Source of the DNA: Microbacterium oryzae
GTDB lineage: Bacteria; Actinomycetota; Actinomycetes; Actinomycetales; Microbacteriaceae
DNA: 64,000 nucleotides
NCBI RefSeq assembly: GCF_009735645.1
Contig: NZ_CP032550.1
Location: 1,984,001 to 2,048,000 of the forward strand
Reading direction: 5' to 3'
Shown one piece after another: positions 40,951 to 49,636 of this stretch. Numbering within the stretch: position 1 is the first letter of the stretch; each line of letters begins with the position of its first letter. A program made the translations under genes and the position numbers. The notes beneath the pieces are model-generated. The model saw only the letters and a program-made list of their open reading frames with translations. It did no database searches and was not told the DNA's origin.

Positions 40951-41933
40951 CCCGGTACGACGCCGGCGTCGAAACCGACGGCGGCGCGACCACCTGCGAC
41001 GGCCCGCGCGCGCTCCTCCTCCCCGCCCGTGAGGTGCCGCTCGGCGGCATCCGAGCGATGGACGTCCGGCGCTCACTGCCTCAGCGAGAGCTCCCCACCG
41101 TGGGCGCGTGGTGCTTCCTGGACCGGTTCGGCCCGCAGGAGACCGTGATGCGCGTGGACCCGCACCCGCACATCGGGCTGCAGACGGTCACCTGGCCGCT
41201 CGTCGGCGAGATCCGTCATCGCGACAGCCTCGGCAATGATGTCGTCGTGCGGCGCGGATCACTCAACATCATGACCGCCGGCGTCGGCATCTCCCACTCG
41301 GAATACTCGTTGGGAGACGACGCGATCGCCCTCGATGCGCTGCAGCTGTGGGTCGCCCTGCCGGAGGAGCGCCGCCACGGCGCACCGGACTTCGAGCGAC
41401 ACGACGATCTTCCGCGGCTCTCGCTCCCGACGCTGGAGGGCGATCGCGCGGTGGCCACGGTCGTTGTCGGCGAGTTCGGCTCGGTCACCTCGCCGGCCAC
41501 CATGCACACGCCGATCGTCGGCGCCGAGATCGCCCTTCCCGCCGGCTCCCGCGTGCGTGTGCCCCTTCGCTCGGACTGGGAGCACGCGATCGTGCGCGTG
41601 CAGGGCGACCTCCGCGTGGTCGCCGACGAGAACGACGACATCGCGGTGCAGGGCCAGGACCTGCTCTACCTGGGCGTGCAGCGCGATGAGATCGAGGTCG
41701 CGTCAGACCAGGGCGCGCTCGTCTTCCTTCTCGGCGGCGAGCCGTTCCCCGACGACATCGTCATGTGGTGGAACTTCGTCGCGCGCAGTCACGAGGAGAT
41801 CGCCGAAGCCCGTGAGGCGTGGGAGCGTGGAGACCGGCGATACGGAGCGGTCACGGGGCACTCGCCGAACCAGAGGGTCCCCAGCCCGCCGCTGCCCAGC
41901 GTGCGCCTCACGACGAGGCGTCGCCGGCTCTGA
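40947..41933 (+). CDS. Pirin family protein
   Basis: 328 residues from the GTG at 40947. The bicupin fold shows the pirin signatures VDPHPHIGLQTVTWPLVGEIRHRDSLG and GVGISHSEYS (metal-binding His and Glu of cupin 1) and WWNFVARS near the C-terminus. Pirins bind iron; some act as quercetinases or redox regulators. Its natural role is not evident. It is co-translated with the small acetyltransferase and convergent with the carboxypeptidase gene. Confidence 0.9.
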   Translation: MTRYDAGVETDGGATTCDGPRALLLPAREVPLGGIRAMDVRRSLPQRELPTVGAWCFLDRFGPQETVMRVDPHPHIGLQTVTWPLVGEIRHRDSLGNDVVVRRGSLNIMTAGVGISHSEYSLGDDAIALDALQLWVALPEERRHGAPDFERHDDLPRLSLPTLEGDRAVATVVVGEFGSVTSPATMHTPIVGAEIALPAGSRVRVPLRSDWEHAIVRVQGDLRVVADENDDIAVQGQDLLYLGVQRDEIEVASDQGALVFLLGGEPFPDDIVMWWNFVARSHEEIAEAREAWERGDRRYGAVTGHSPNQRVPSPPLPSVRLTTRRRRL

Positions 41934-41962
41934 TCGCGACGGGGCGCCGGGTATGCGCAGCA

Positions 41963-42886
41963 TCAGTCGGCGTAGTCGGCCGCGGCGGGGAGCCCGAAGA
42001 AATCCTCGAGGGTGTGGAACCCGCCGTCGTGGTAGCTCCGGGCCAGTTCGACGCCCACGAAGCGCAGATGCCACGGCTCGGGGTCGTATCCCGAAGTCGG
42101 CGTCTGCCCCTCCTCGTAGCGGACGATCCACCCGTGCCGCCAGGCGTTCTCGGCGAGCCAGTCGCCCTGCGGTGTGCCGGCGATCTCGTAGATCGTGCCG
42201 CACCTCCCGCTCGTGCAGGCGACGACGTCGGCCGCGAGGCCCAGCTGATGCTCGCTGAAGCCGGGCCGTGCGGAGATCGCCTCCGCACCTTCCTCACCCA
42301 GGGCGCCGAGCTGCCCCTCGAACGTGCTCACCTGCGTCCCGTATGAGCGATAGCCGCTCTGCAGCGCGATCTCCCCTGCGCCGGCCTCGACCGCGTCGGC
42401 GGCGAGCGCATCCAGCGCGGCGGCTGCCTCGGGGCGCAGACCCCCGCCGACGAGGCTGCGAGTGGCGGATGGCGTTCGCACGTCGGGCGCGTAGTCGATC
42501 GGCTCCAGCGGGCGCTGCTTGTTGACAACCGCCCAGGTCGTCGACGGATCGTCCAGCGCCACGCAGCCGGCGGCTGCCGCACGGCGGAACTCCGCTGCCC
42601 CCGTCTCCGTGGACAGGAGCTCGGAGATCGCCTCGGCGTCGTCGAGATCTCCGCTGCGCTCGCAGGGCTCCTCCACGACGACTTCGAAGCTCGGCACCGG
42701 CAGTGCTTCCACTGACCCCGGGCGCGGGTCCTCACGCTGGGTCGTCTTCACCGTGGCCGAGTCGACGGACGGATCCTCGTGCGACATCGCCCACGCGGCG
42801 CCGAGCGTGCACACCGCCACGACGCCCGCGGCGCTCGCGAGCGCGATCACCGCACGCGGAAGGTGTGCCCTCGAAGTCCGAGCCAT
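41963..42886 (-). CDS. D-alanyl-D-alanine carboxypeptidase (VanY/LAS family)
   Basis: 307 residues with an N-terminal membrane anchor (VIALASAAGVVAVCTLGAAW). The LAS peptidase domain at about 170-290 has LQSGYRSYGTQ, ARPGFSEHQLGLAADV (SxHxxGxAxD zinc motif) and EPWHLRFVG (ExxH-type final ligand). It trims the terminal D-Ala of peptidoglycan stem peptides outside the membrane. The first external part (about 35-160) has no known fold and carries two cysteines. It is divergent from the radical SAM gene. Confidence 0.88.
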   Translation of the reverse strand: MARTSRAHLPRAVIALASAAGVVAVCTLGAAWAMSHEDPSVDSATVKTTQREDPRPGSVEALPVPSFEVVVEEPCERSGDLDDAEAISELLSTETGAAEFRRAAAAGCVALDDPSTTWAVVNKQRPLEPIDYAPDVRTPSATRSLVGGGLRPEAAAALDALAADAVEAGAGEIALQSGYRSYGTQVSTFEGQLGALGEEGAEAISARPGFSEHQLGLAADVVACTSGRCGTIYEIAGTPQGDWLAENAWRHGWIVRYEEGQTPTSGYDPEPWHLRFVGVELARSYHDGGFHTLEDFFGLPAAADYAD

Positions 42887-42962
42887 GACCTCATTGTGAC
42901 CCCTCCTTGTCCTGATCCGACACCGACCCGCACTTTTGTACGATTGGATCTTGACTTCTTCT

Positions 42963-42978
42963 TCGCACCTGTGTTCGA
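42963..42978. promoter_or_regulatory. Probable LexA (SOS) box
   Basis: TCGCAC-CTGT-GTTCGA matches the actinobacterial SOS box TCGAAC-N4-GTTCGA at 11 of 12 positions. It ends 7 bp before the start of the Rv2578c-like gene and lies just behind TTGACT (42951-42956), a possible -35. Confidence 0.65.
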
Positions 42979-42985
42979 TAGAAGA

Positions 42986-44038
42986 ATGCGGTGGCAGGGG
43001 CAGCAGGTCGGAGCGGTGGACGAGGCAGCACTTCCCGGCCTCGACCAGGTGGGCGCCGGCGTGCGAACCGTGACCACCCCGGAGTTCGCCGGGATCACCT
43101 TCCACGAGGTGGTCGCCAAGTCGGCCTTGAACCACGTTCCGGGCCCGAGCTCCATGCCCTTCGACTGGACAGTGAACCCCTATCGAGGATGCAGTCACGC
43201 CTGCACTTACTGCTTCGCTCGCGGCACGCACGAGTACCTCGATCTCGACGCCGGGCGCGACTTCGACTCCCAGATCGTCGTCAAGGTGAACGTCGCAGAT
43301 GTGCTGCGGCGCGAGCTCGGACGATCGAGCTGGCAGCGGGAGCAGGTCGCCCTCGGCACGAACACCGATCCCTATCAGCGCGCCGAGGGGCGATACCGCC
43401 TCATGCCGGCGATCATCGATGCACTCGCCGACTCGGGCACGCCGTTCTCGATCCTGACCAAGGGCACGCTCCTCCGGCGCGATCTTCCGCAGCTCGCGCG
43501 GCGACGAGCGGATGTCGACATCTCCCTGGCGATGTCGATCGCGGTCTACGACGACGCCCTGCAGCACGCGCTCGAACCGGGCACGCCCTCCGCGCAGGCC
43601 CGACTGGACACAGTGCGCGCGGCCACCGACCTGGGGTTCCGCGTGCAGGTCTTCCTCATGCCGATCGTGCCGCACCTGAGCGACTCGGTGGAGGCGCTGG
43701 ACGCGGCACTCGGACGCATCAAGGCGGCGGGCGCGAGCCGGGTGATCTACGGCGCGATGCACCTGCGACCCGGCGTGAAGCCCTGGTTCTTCCAGTGGCT
43801 GCAGCGCGAGCATCCGGAGCTCGTCCCCGCGTACCGCGGGCTCTACCCGGGCGCGTCCGTCGAGGCGCCGAAGGGATACCGCACCTGGCTCGCACAGCGG
43901 GTCCGGCCGCTCGTCCGCGCGCACGGCCTGAACGGGTACGCCGAGGACGACCAGCCGACCCGCTCTCGCCCGCGCACGCCGCGCGCTGCGCCGCGGATCA
44001 TCGAGACGGGGCCGACCGCCGCGCCCACGCTGTTCTGA
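42986..44038 (+). CDS. Radical SAM protein, Rv2578c family
   Basis: 350 residues from the ATG at 42986 (MRWQGQQVG..., the usual start of this family). The iron-sulphur motif CSHACTYCF (CxxxCxxC) at about residue 69 and GTNTDPYQRAEGRYRLM place it in the spore-photoproduct-lyase-like radical SAM group that includes mycobacterial Rv2578c. That gene, as I recall, belongs to the LexA regulon, and a near-perfect SOS box is present here. A role in DNA damage response is inferred; the reaction is unknown. Confidence 0.88.
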   Translation: MRWQGQQVGAVDEAALPGLDQVGAGVRTVTTPEFAGITFHEVVAKSALNHVPGPSSMPFDWTVNPYRGCSHACTYCFARGTHEYLDLDAGRDFDSQIVVKVNVADVLRRELGRSSWQREQVALGTNTDPYQRAEGRYRLMPAIIDALADSGTPFSILTKGTLLRRDLPQLARRRADVDISLAMSIAVYDDALQHALEPGTPSAQARLDTVRAATDLGFRVQVFLMPIVPHLSDSVEALDAALGRIKAAGASRVIYGAMHLRPGVKPWFFQWLQREHPELVPAYRGLYPGASVEAPKGYRTWLAQRVRPLVRAHGLNGYAEDDQPTRSRPRTPRAAPRIIETGPTAAPTLF

Positions 44039-44047
44039 CCGCGTGAC

Positions 44048-44965
44048 TCAGCCCGAGTAGGAGACACCCCAGCGCAGCACCCATTCCTCGTCGGGCGCCA
44101 GCCAGCGCAGCCCCCGACCGGAGTTGAAGGCATCGGCGGGAGCCGTCATGGGCTCGACGGCCACCGCGAGGTCGCGGCCCGGATACTGCGTCGTCGTGAA
44201 GACGACGCCGAACTCGAAGCTCTCGTCCTGCCAGACGGTGAGCGTCCTCCCGTCGGGGGCGGCGAGAACCGTCCGCGCCATCCCGTCCACGCCCCGAGTG
44301 AGCCCGCCATACGCCCGGTCGAGGGAGACGTCGCCCAGGCGCACCCCGGGGCGCAGATCGGTCACCGCGTCCACCTCGTGCTCCGCGACGGGGAGCATGC
44401 GCTCGTCGGTCTCGAACCAGCTGGTGCCGGGCGCGGTGATCGTGAGGTCGGCGACATCGACATCGCCGATGCAGAAGAACGGATGGGCGCCCACGGCGAC
44501 GGGGGCATCCTCCGCGCCGGCGTTGACGATCCGGTGGGTGACCTCGATGCCGTCTTCGACGAGCGCATACGTCACGCTCGTCGCGAGCGTGAACGGGTAG
44601 CCCGTCTGCGGGTGGATCACCCCGGAGAGCGTCGCCTCCGCGCACGCCGCTTCGATGCCGTATGACGCGTAGCGGAGCAGACCGTGGCTCGCGTTGCCGT
44701 ACTTCGGCTCGGAGATCGCCAGCTGCTCGGTGCGTCCGCGCTGGGTCCACCGGCCGTCGCGGATGCGATTGGGCCAGGGGACGAGGACGATCCCGGACGC
44801 GGATGGCGTGCGGGCGCCTTCCGGGTAGCGGGCGACGAGGTCGACTCCACCTACCGTGAGCGCGCGCAGCGATGCGCCCACCTGCGCGATCTGGGCACTC
44901 ACCTCGCCGCGGCCGCCCTCCGCCCGAAGAAGAACCTGCTCACCCGTGGGATCGATCCGCATCAT
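44048..44965 (-). CDS. Aldose 1-epimerase family protein
   Basis: 305 residues from the ATG at 44965, which has GAGAGG 3 bases upstream; ATGs at 44989 and 44962 are alternatives. The galactose-mutarotase fold shows VPWPNRIRDGRW, ASHGLLRYASYG (catalytic His), AVGAHPFFCIG (second His) and AVAVEPMTAPADAFNSG (catalytic Glu). It interconverts the anomers of free sugars in the cytoplasm. It is divergent from the MmpL gene. Confidence 0.88.
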   Translation of the reverse strand: MMRIDPTGEQVLLRAEGGRGEVSAQIAQVGASLRALTVGGVDLVARYPEGARTPSASGIVLVPWPNRIRDGRWTQRGRTEQLAISEPKYGNASHGLLRYASYGIEAACAEATLSGVIHPQTGYPFTLATSVTYALVEDGIEVTHRIVNAGAEDAPVAVGAHPFFCIGDVDVADLTITAPGTSWFETDERMLPVAEHEVDAVTDLRPGVRLGDVSLDRAYGGLTRGVDGMARTVLAAPDGRTLTVWQDESFEFGVVFTTTQYPGRDLAVAVEPMTAPADAFNSGRGLRWLAPDEEWVLRWGVSYSG

Positions 44966-45042
44966 CGTCCTCTCTGCCGCTCCGGCCATCCGCTCTCCGG
45001 GCTTCAGTATCGCTCGCCCCGCACAGGGAAGCCTTTCTATTT

Positions 45043-45056
45043 GCTAGCTTAGCTAG
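45043..45056. promoter_or_regulatory. Box shared with the carotenoid operon promoter, upstream of mmpL
   Basis: GCTAGCTTAG (45043-45052) is identical to the minus-strand sequence of the carotenoid promoter at 35692-35683. It is part of an inverted repeat CTAGC-TTA-GCTAG (45044-45056). It contains the same TAGCTT that serves as the crt -10 box. It is a candidate second site for the MarR protein. Confidence 0.5.
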
Positions 45057-45081
45057 AGACATCGATCGATGAGGAGCACGC

Positions 45082-47292
45082 ATGGCCGAACGCCGCACGA
45101 CCGACGACCTTCCGGAGGCGCCCCGTGTGCAGACGGTGCGATCGGAGGGTCGAGCCGCTCCCCGCGCGCCGCGCTGGCTGCGCATTCTGCTTCCCGCGCT
45201 CCTCATCCTCGTATGGCTGACGGCGGCCTCGATCGGCGGGCCCTACTTCGGGAAGGTCGACGAGGTCTCATCGAACGATCAGACGACCTACCTGCCGGAG
45301 AGCGCCGACGCGACGGCGGTGCAGAAGCGCCTGGCGGACTTCACAGACGGCGATGCGATCCCCGCGGTGGTGGTGTTCTCGTCCGACGAGACCCTGTCGG
45401 ACGATGACCGCGCCGCCGTCGACGAGCGTCTGGCGGCCGCCGCGGACGTGCCGGGCATCGACGAGGTCTCCCCGGCCATCCCGTCGGAAGACGACCTGGC
45501 CATCCAGGCGTTCGTCCCGATCTCCTCCGATGCGGAGCTGGCCGACGCCGTCTCCGAACTCGGCGACACCCTCCGCGACGGGCTGCCCTCCGGACTCGAC
45601 GTGCACATCACGGGGCCGGCCGGATTCTCGAACGACCTGGTCGGCGCATTCGCGGGCATCGACGGGGTCCTCCTGCTCGTCGCCCTGCTCGCCGTCCTCG
45701 TCATCCTCGTGATCGTCTACCGCTCGCTGCTGCTGCCGGTGGCGGTGCTCTCCACGAGCCTGTTCGCGCTGTGCGTCGCGCTGCTCACCGTCTGGTGGCT
45801 GGCGAAGGCGGGCATCCTGCTGCTCAGCGGGCAGACGCAGGGCATCCTCTTCATCCTCGTGATCGGCGCGGCCACGGACTACTCGCTGCTGTACGTCTCC
45901 CGATACCGCGACGAGCTGATCCACCAGGAGAGCAGGTGGAACGCGGCGCTCACCGCCCTGCGCGGATCGTTCGAGCCGATCCTCGCGTCCGGCGGCACCG
46001 TGATCGCCGGCCTCCTCTGCCTGCTCCTGAGCGACCTGAAGTCGAACAGCACGCTGGGTCCGGTCGCCGCGATCGGCATCGTCTTCGCGATGCTGTCAGC
46101 CCTGACCCTGCTCCCCGCGCTCCTCTACGCCTTCGGCCGAGCGGCGTTCTGGCCGCGGCGCCCCGCCTTCGATCCCACGGCGGAGGCCGCTGGCGTGCCC
46201 TCTCGCGGTCTCTGGGCGCGCGTGGCGGGGCTCGTGCGCCGCCGCCCGCGCCTCATCTGGATCGTCACCACCCTGGTCCTCGCCGTCGGCTCGCTCGGCT
46301 TCACGCAGTTCCAGGCGTCGGGCGTCTCGCAGTCCGATCTCGTGCTCGGCGACTCCGAGGCGCGCGACGGGCAGGCCGTGCTCGGCGAGCACTTCGCCGG
46401 CGGTTCGGGCAGCCCCGTGTACGTCATCGTGCCCGAGGCCGATCTGCAGGAGGCGGCCGACATGCTTCTCGCGAACGACGGCGTCGACGCCGTCGCGGTC
46501 TCCGCCGACACCGACAGCGGCAGCGCCCCGGTGACGGCGGACGGGATCGCCGCCTTCGGCCCTCCCGGCACGCCGGCTCCCGAGCCGACGGTGGCGGATG
46601 GCGATGTGCTGGTGCAGGGGACGCTCGCGGATGCGGCGGACTCGGCAGCCGGCGAGGACACCGTCCGCGACCTCCGCGAGGAGCTGGCAAAGGCCATCCC
46701 CGACGCCCTCGTCGGCGGCGTGACGGCGACCGACGTGGACACGAACGACGCGTCGATCCACGACCGGAACCTCATCATCCCGGTGATCCTCGCGGTGATC
46801 CTCGTGATCCTCATGCTGCTGCTGCGGTCGGTCCTCGCGCCGGTGCTGCTCATCATCACGACGGTGCTGTCGTTCGGCACGGCGATGGGCGTCTCGGCTC
46901 TCGTGTTCAACGAGGTGCTCGGCTTCCCGGGGGCGGATCCCGCGGTGCCGCTGTACGGGTTCGTGTTCCTCGTCGCGCTCGGAATCGACTACAACATCTT
47001 CCTCATGACGCGCGTGCGAGAGGAGTCGCTCGCGCACGGGACGCGAGATGGCATCCTCCGCGGTCTCGCCATCACGGGCGGCGTCATCACCTCGGCGGGG
47101 CTCGTGCTCGCGGCGACCTTCACGGCCCTGTCGGTGATCCCGGTGCTGTTCCTCGTGCAACTCGCGTTCATCGTCGCCTTCGGCGTGCTGCTCGACACGT
47201 TCATCGTGCGGTCGCTGCTGGTCCCCGCCCTGTCGTACGACATCGGGCGTGCGATCTGGTGGCCGTCGCGTCTCGCACGCGGGGAGCACTGA
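45082..47292 (+). CDS. MmpL/RND-superfamily membrane transporter
   Basis: 736 residues with about 11-12 membrane segments in two halves. After the first segment comes an extracytoplasmic domain, then five to six helices (GILFILVIGAATDYSLLYVSRYRDEL, the conserved Asp-Tyr relay motif), and the pattern repeats (GFVFLVALGIDYNIFLMTRVREES). It is driven by proton motive force and exports lipids or other hydrophobic compounds. Its nearest functional analogue may be the RND protein Cg0722 encoded in the C. glutamicum crt operon. GAGGAG precedes the ATG. Confidence 0.9.
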   Translation: MAERRTTDDLPEAPRVQTVRSEGRAAPRAPRWLRILLPALLILVWLTAASIGGPYFGKVDEVSSNDQTTYLPESADATAVQKRLADFTDGDAIPAVVVFSSDETLSDDDRAAVDERLAAAADVPGIDEVSPAIPSEDDLAIQAFVPISSDAELADAVSELGDTLRDGLPSGLDVHITGPAGFSNDLVGAFAGIDGVLLLVALLAVLVILVIVYRSLLLPVAVLSTSLFALCVALLTVWWLAKAGILLLSGQTQGILFILVIGAATDYSLLYVSRYRDELIHQESRWNAALTALRGSFEPILASGGTVIAGLLCLLLSDLKSNSTLGPVAAIGIVFAMLSALTLLPALLYAFGRAAFWPRRPAFDPTAEAAGVPSRGLWARVAGLVRRRPRLIWIVTTLVLAVGSLGFTQFQASGVSQSDLVLGDSEARDGQAVLGEHFAGGSGSPVYVIVPEADLQEAADMLLANDGVDAVAVSADTDSGSAPVTADGIAAFGPPGTPAPEPTVADGDVLVQGTLADAADSAAGEDTVRDLREELAKAIPDALVGGVTATDVDTNDASIHDRNLIIPVILAVILVILMLLLRSVLAPVLLIITTVLSFGTAMGVSALVFNEVLGFPGADPAVPLYGFVFLVALGIDYNIFLMTRVREESLAHGTRDGILRGLAITGGVITSAGLVLAATFTALSVIPVLFLVQLAFIVAFGVLLDTFIVRSLLVPALSYDIGRAIWWPSRLARGEH

Positions 47293-47298
47293 CCGGCG

Positions 47299-47472
47299 CT
47301 ACCTCTCCGGCGGCGCCCACACCACGATGAGGAGCGTCGCGATCGGCCCCAGGAGGAGCGACAGGAGGAACCAGTTCAGCCGGGATCGGCTCTTCTGCTC
47401 GGCGAGTCCTGCATTGACGAGTGCGAGGACGAACCAGCCGCCCCCGCCGCTGAGCCAGATGTCCGAGTCCAT
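47299..47472 (-). CDS. 57-residue membrane protein, unknown function
   Basis: A short gene starting at the ATG 47472 (MDSDIWLSGGGGWFVLALVN) with two hydrophobic segments (about 13-23 and 34-52: LNWFLLSLLLGPIATLLIVV) joined by a charged turn AEQKSRSR. The pattern and the tight fit before the mmpL stop support a real gene. The ribosome-binding site is weak (GCCGGG). Confidence 0.6.
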   Translation of the reverse strand: MDSDIWLSGGGGWFVLALVNAGLAEQKSRSRLNWFLLSLLLGPIATLLIVVWAPPER

Positions 47473-47498
47473 CCCGGCAGGCTAGCCGAGACGAGAAC

Positions 47499-47533
47499 GG
47501 CCCCGTGCCATCCGCGAAGGATGGCCCGGGGCC
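47499..47533 (-). terminator. Terminator of the DEAD-box helicase gene
   Basis: 15-bp stem with one mismatch (47499-47513 with 47519-47533), loop GCGAA, 21 bp beyond the helicase stop codon on the minus strand. Confidence 0.8.
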
Positions 47534-47554
47534 GCTCTGCAGAGAGCGCTCTGC

Positions 47555-49636
47555 TTACGCGGTGAGCTCGGCCGCGGTCGGCGCGGCGCCGGCGAGCTCG
47601 GCGATCAGGTCGTCGCCGGGGCGCACCTGGTCGAACGGCGCGTCGATCTCGGCGCGCTCGAGGAGCTCGGCCATGCGGCGCTGACGCATGCGCGTGATGA
47701 GCGTGACGACGCGGCCCGAGCGACCGGCGCGGCCGGTGCGGCCGGAGCGGTGCAGGTACGTCTTGTACTCGGTGGGCGCGTCGGCCTGCACGACGAGGTC
47801 GACGTCGTCGACGTGGATGCCGCGCGCGGCGACGTCCGTGGCGACCAGCACCTGCGCGCGACCCTTCGCGAACTTCTCGATGTTGCGCGTGCGCTTGGCC
47901 TGGTTCAGGTCGCCGTGGAGGGCGACGGCGGTGAAGCCGGCGTCTTCGAACTGCTCGGCCAGCTGCTCGGCGTAGGCGCGGGTGCGGGAGAAGACGAGCG
48001 TCTTGCCCTCGCGGTCGACGAGGGTGTCGAGCACCTCGCCCTTGCTGCGCTGGTCGATGACGAGCACGCGGTGGTCGATCGTGCCGGAGTCCTGCGTCTC
48101 GTTCGCGACCTCGTAGACGGCCGGCTCGACGAGGAACTCGTCGACGAGCGCGGCGACCTCGCGGTCGAGCGTGGCGGAGAAGAGGAGCTTCTGGCCGCCC
48201 TTCGAGGTGTGACGCAGGATGCGCTGCACGGGCTCGAGGAACCCGAGCTCGCACATGTGGTCGGCCTCGTCGAGGACCGACACGATGATCTGCGACAGGT
48301 CGAGCTTGCCCTGGTCGACGAGGTCCTCGATGCGGCCGGGCGTGCCGATGATGATGTCGACGCCCTTCTTCAGCGCACCGACCTGGCGCCCCTGGGGGAC
48401 GCCGCCGTAGATCTGCGTGGTGAACAGGCCGACGCTGCGCGCGATGGGCTGCACGGTGCGGTCGATCTGCAGAGCGAGCTCGCGCGTCGGCGCCATGATG
48501 AGCGCGACGGGGGCGCGACCGAACTCGCGCTTCTGGCCCGCCTTCGACCGGAGCACGCGCTCGACGAGCGGGGCGCCGAAGGCGATGGTCTTGCCCGAGC
48601 CGGTGCGGCCGCGAGCGAGGACGTCGCGACCCGCGATGATCGGGGCGATGGTGGCGGCCTGGATCGGGAAGGGCTTCGCGGCACCGAGCTCGTCGAGCAC
48701 GCGGACGATGTTCTCGCCCAGGCCCAGGTCGGCGAACGTCACCTCGGAGTCGACCGCCTGCACGGCCTGCGCCTCGAGGCGCTCGTGCACGGTGTCGATC
48801 TGCTGCTCCTCCGCGACCGAGCGTGCGGGACGCTCGTCGCGCTGGAAGCGGGCCGGCCGCTCGTCGCGCTCGAAGCGCGGACGCTGGGCGCTGCGTGCGT
48901 CGCGAGCGGGGCGGTCGCCGTACGAGGGGCGGCCGTTGTCGCGACCGCCGCGGTCGCCGTACGAAGGACGTCCGTTGTCGCGAGCGGGACGGTCGCCGTA
49001 CGACGGACGACGGTCATCACGCGCTGGGCGGTCGTTGTACGACGGACGGCCGTTGTCGCGAACGGGGCGGTCGCCGTACGACGGACGACGGTCATCACGC
49101 GCGGGACGGTCGTTGTACGACGGACGGCCGTTGTCGCGAACGGGACGGTCGCCGTACGACGGACGACGGTCGTCACGAGCGGGACGGTCGCCGTACGAAG
49201 GACGGCCGTTGTCGCGAACGGGGCGGTCGCCGTACGAAGGACGACGGTCGTCACGCGCCGGACGGTCACCGTACGAAGGACGACGGTCATCACGCGCCGG
49301 ACGGTCACCGTACGAAGGACGACGGTCATCACGCGCCGGACGGTCACCGTACGAAGGACGACGGTCATCACGAGCCGGACGGTCACCGTACGAAGGACGA
49401 CGGTCATCACGCGGTGCGAAGCCGCCCTCGCGACGCGGGGCGTAGCCACCCTCGCGGCGGGGACCGGAGCCGCGCTCGAAGCGATCTCCATCGCGCGTGG
49501 GGCGGGCGTCGTCACGACGCGGGCCGCGGGGGCCGCCCTCGTTGCCGCGGAAGGGGCCGCCGGGCTTCTTCTTCGCGTAGCGGGGGTCGAAGTTCTGGGC
49601 GGGGCGTCCGCCGGCCGGCTTCTTGCTCTTGGGCAT
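47555..49636 (-). CDS. DEAD-box RNA helicase with a repetitive basic N-terminal tail
   Basis: 693 residues from the ATG at 49636 (MPKSKKPAGG; GAAGGA 5 bases upstream). Residues 1-270 are disordered and Arg/Gly/Asp-rich. They include 13 tandem 13-residue units of the type DDRRPSYGDRPAR (residues 77-245) and two RDERPAR units. The helicase core follows from VTFADLGL (Q-motif region), with ARGRTGSGKT (motif I), VLDEADHM (DEAD) and HRSGRTGRAG (motif VI). It remodels RNA, probably in ribosome assembly or mRNA decay. The tail should bind RNA. A 357-bp non-coding region lies upstream. Confidence 0.92.
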   Translation of the reverse strand: MPKSKKPAGGRPAQNFDPRYAKKKPGGPFRGNEGGPRGPRRDDARPTRDGDRFERGSGPRREGGYAPRREGGFAPRDDRRPSYGDRPARDDRRPSYGDRPARDDRRPSYGDRPARDDRRPSYGDRPARDDRRPSYGDRPVRDNGRPSYGDRPARDDRRPSYGDRPVRDNGRPSYNDRPARDDRRPSYGDRPVRDNGRPSYNDRPARDDRRPSYGDRPARDNGRPSYGDRGGRDNGRPSYGDRPARDARSAQRPRFERDERPARFQRDERPARSVAEEQQIDTVHERLEAQAVQAVDSEVTFADLGLGENIVRVLDELGAAKPFPIQAATIAPIIAGRDVLARGRTGSGKTIAFGAPLVERVLRSKAGQKREFGRAPVALIMAPTRELALQIDRTVQPIARSVGLFTTQIYGGVPQGRQVGALKKGVDIIIGTPGRIEDLVDQGKLDLSQIIVSVLDEADHMCELGFLEPVQRILRHTSKGGQKLLFSATLDREVAALVDEFLVEPAVYEVANETQDSGTIDHRVLVIDQRSKGEVLDTLVDREGKTLVFSRTRAYAEQLAEQFEDAGFTAVALHGDLNQAKRTRNIEKFAKGRAQVLVATDVAARGIHVDDVDLVVQADAPTEYKTYLHRSGRTGRAGRSGRVVTLITRMRQRRMAELLERAEIDAPFDQVRPGDDLIAELAGAAPTAAELTA
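48902..49408. repeat. Thirteen 39-bp tandem repeats in the helicase gene
   Basis: 13 units of 39 bp encode the DDRRPSYGDRPAR-type repeats. Units alternate between DDRR and DNGR openings. Neighbouring units near 49250-49400 are almost identical at DNA level, so length variation between strains is likely; every unit change keeps the frame. Confidence 0.92.

Noticed and set aside
48902..49408. Regular repeats that could be taken for a CRISPR array
   Set aside because: The 39-bp units are contiguous without unique spacers, code for protein repeats in frame, and no cas genes are present.
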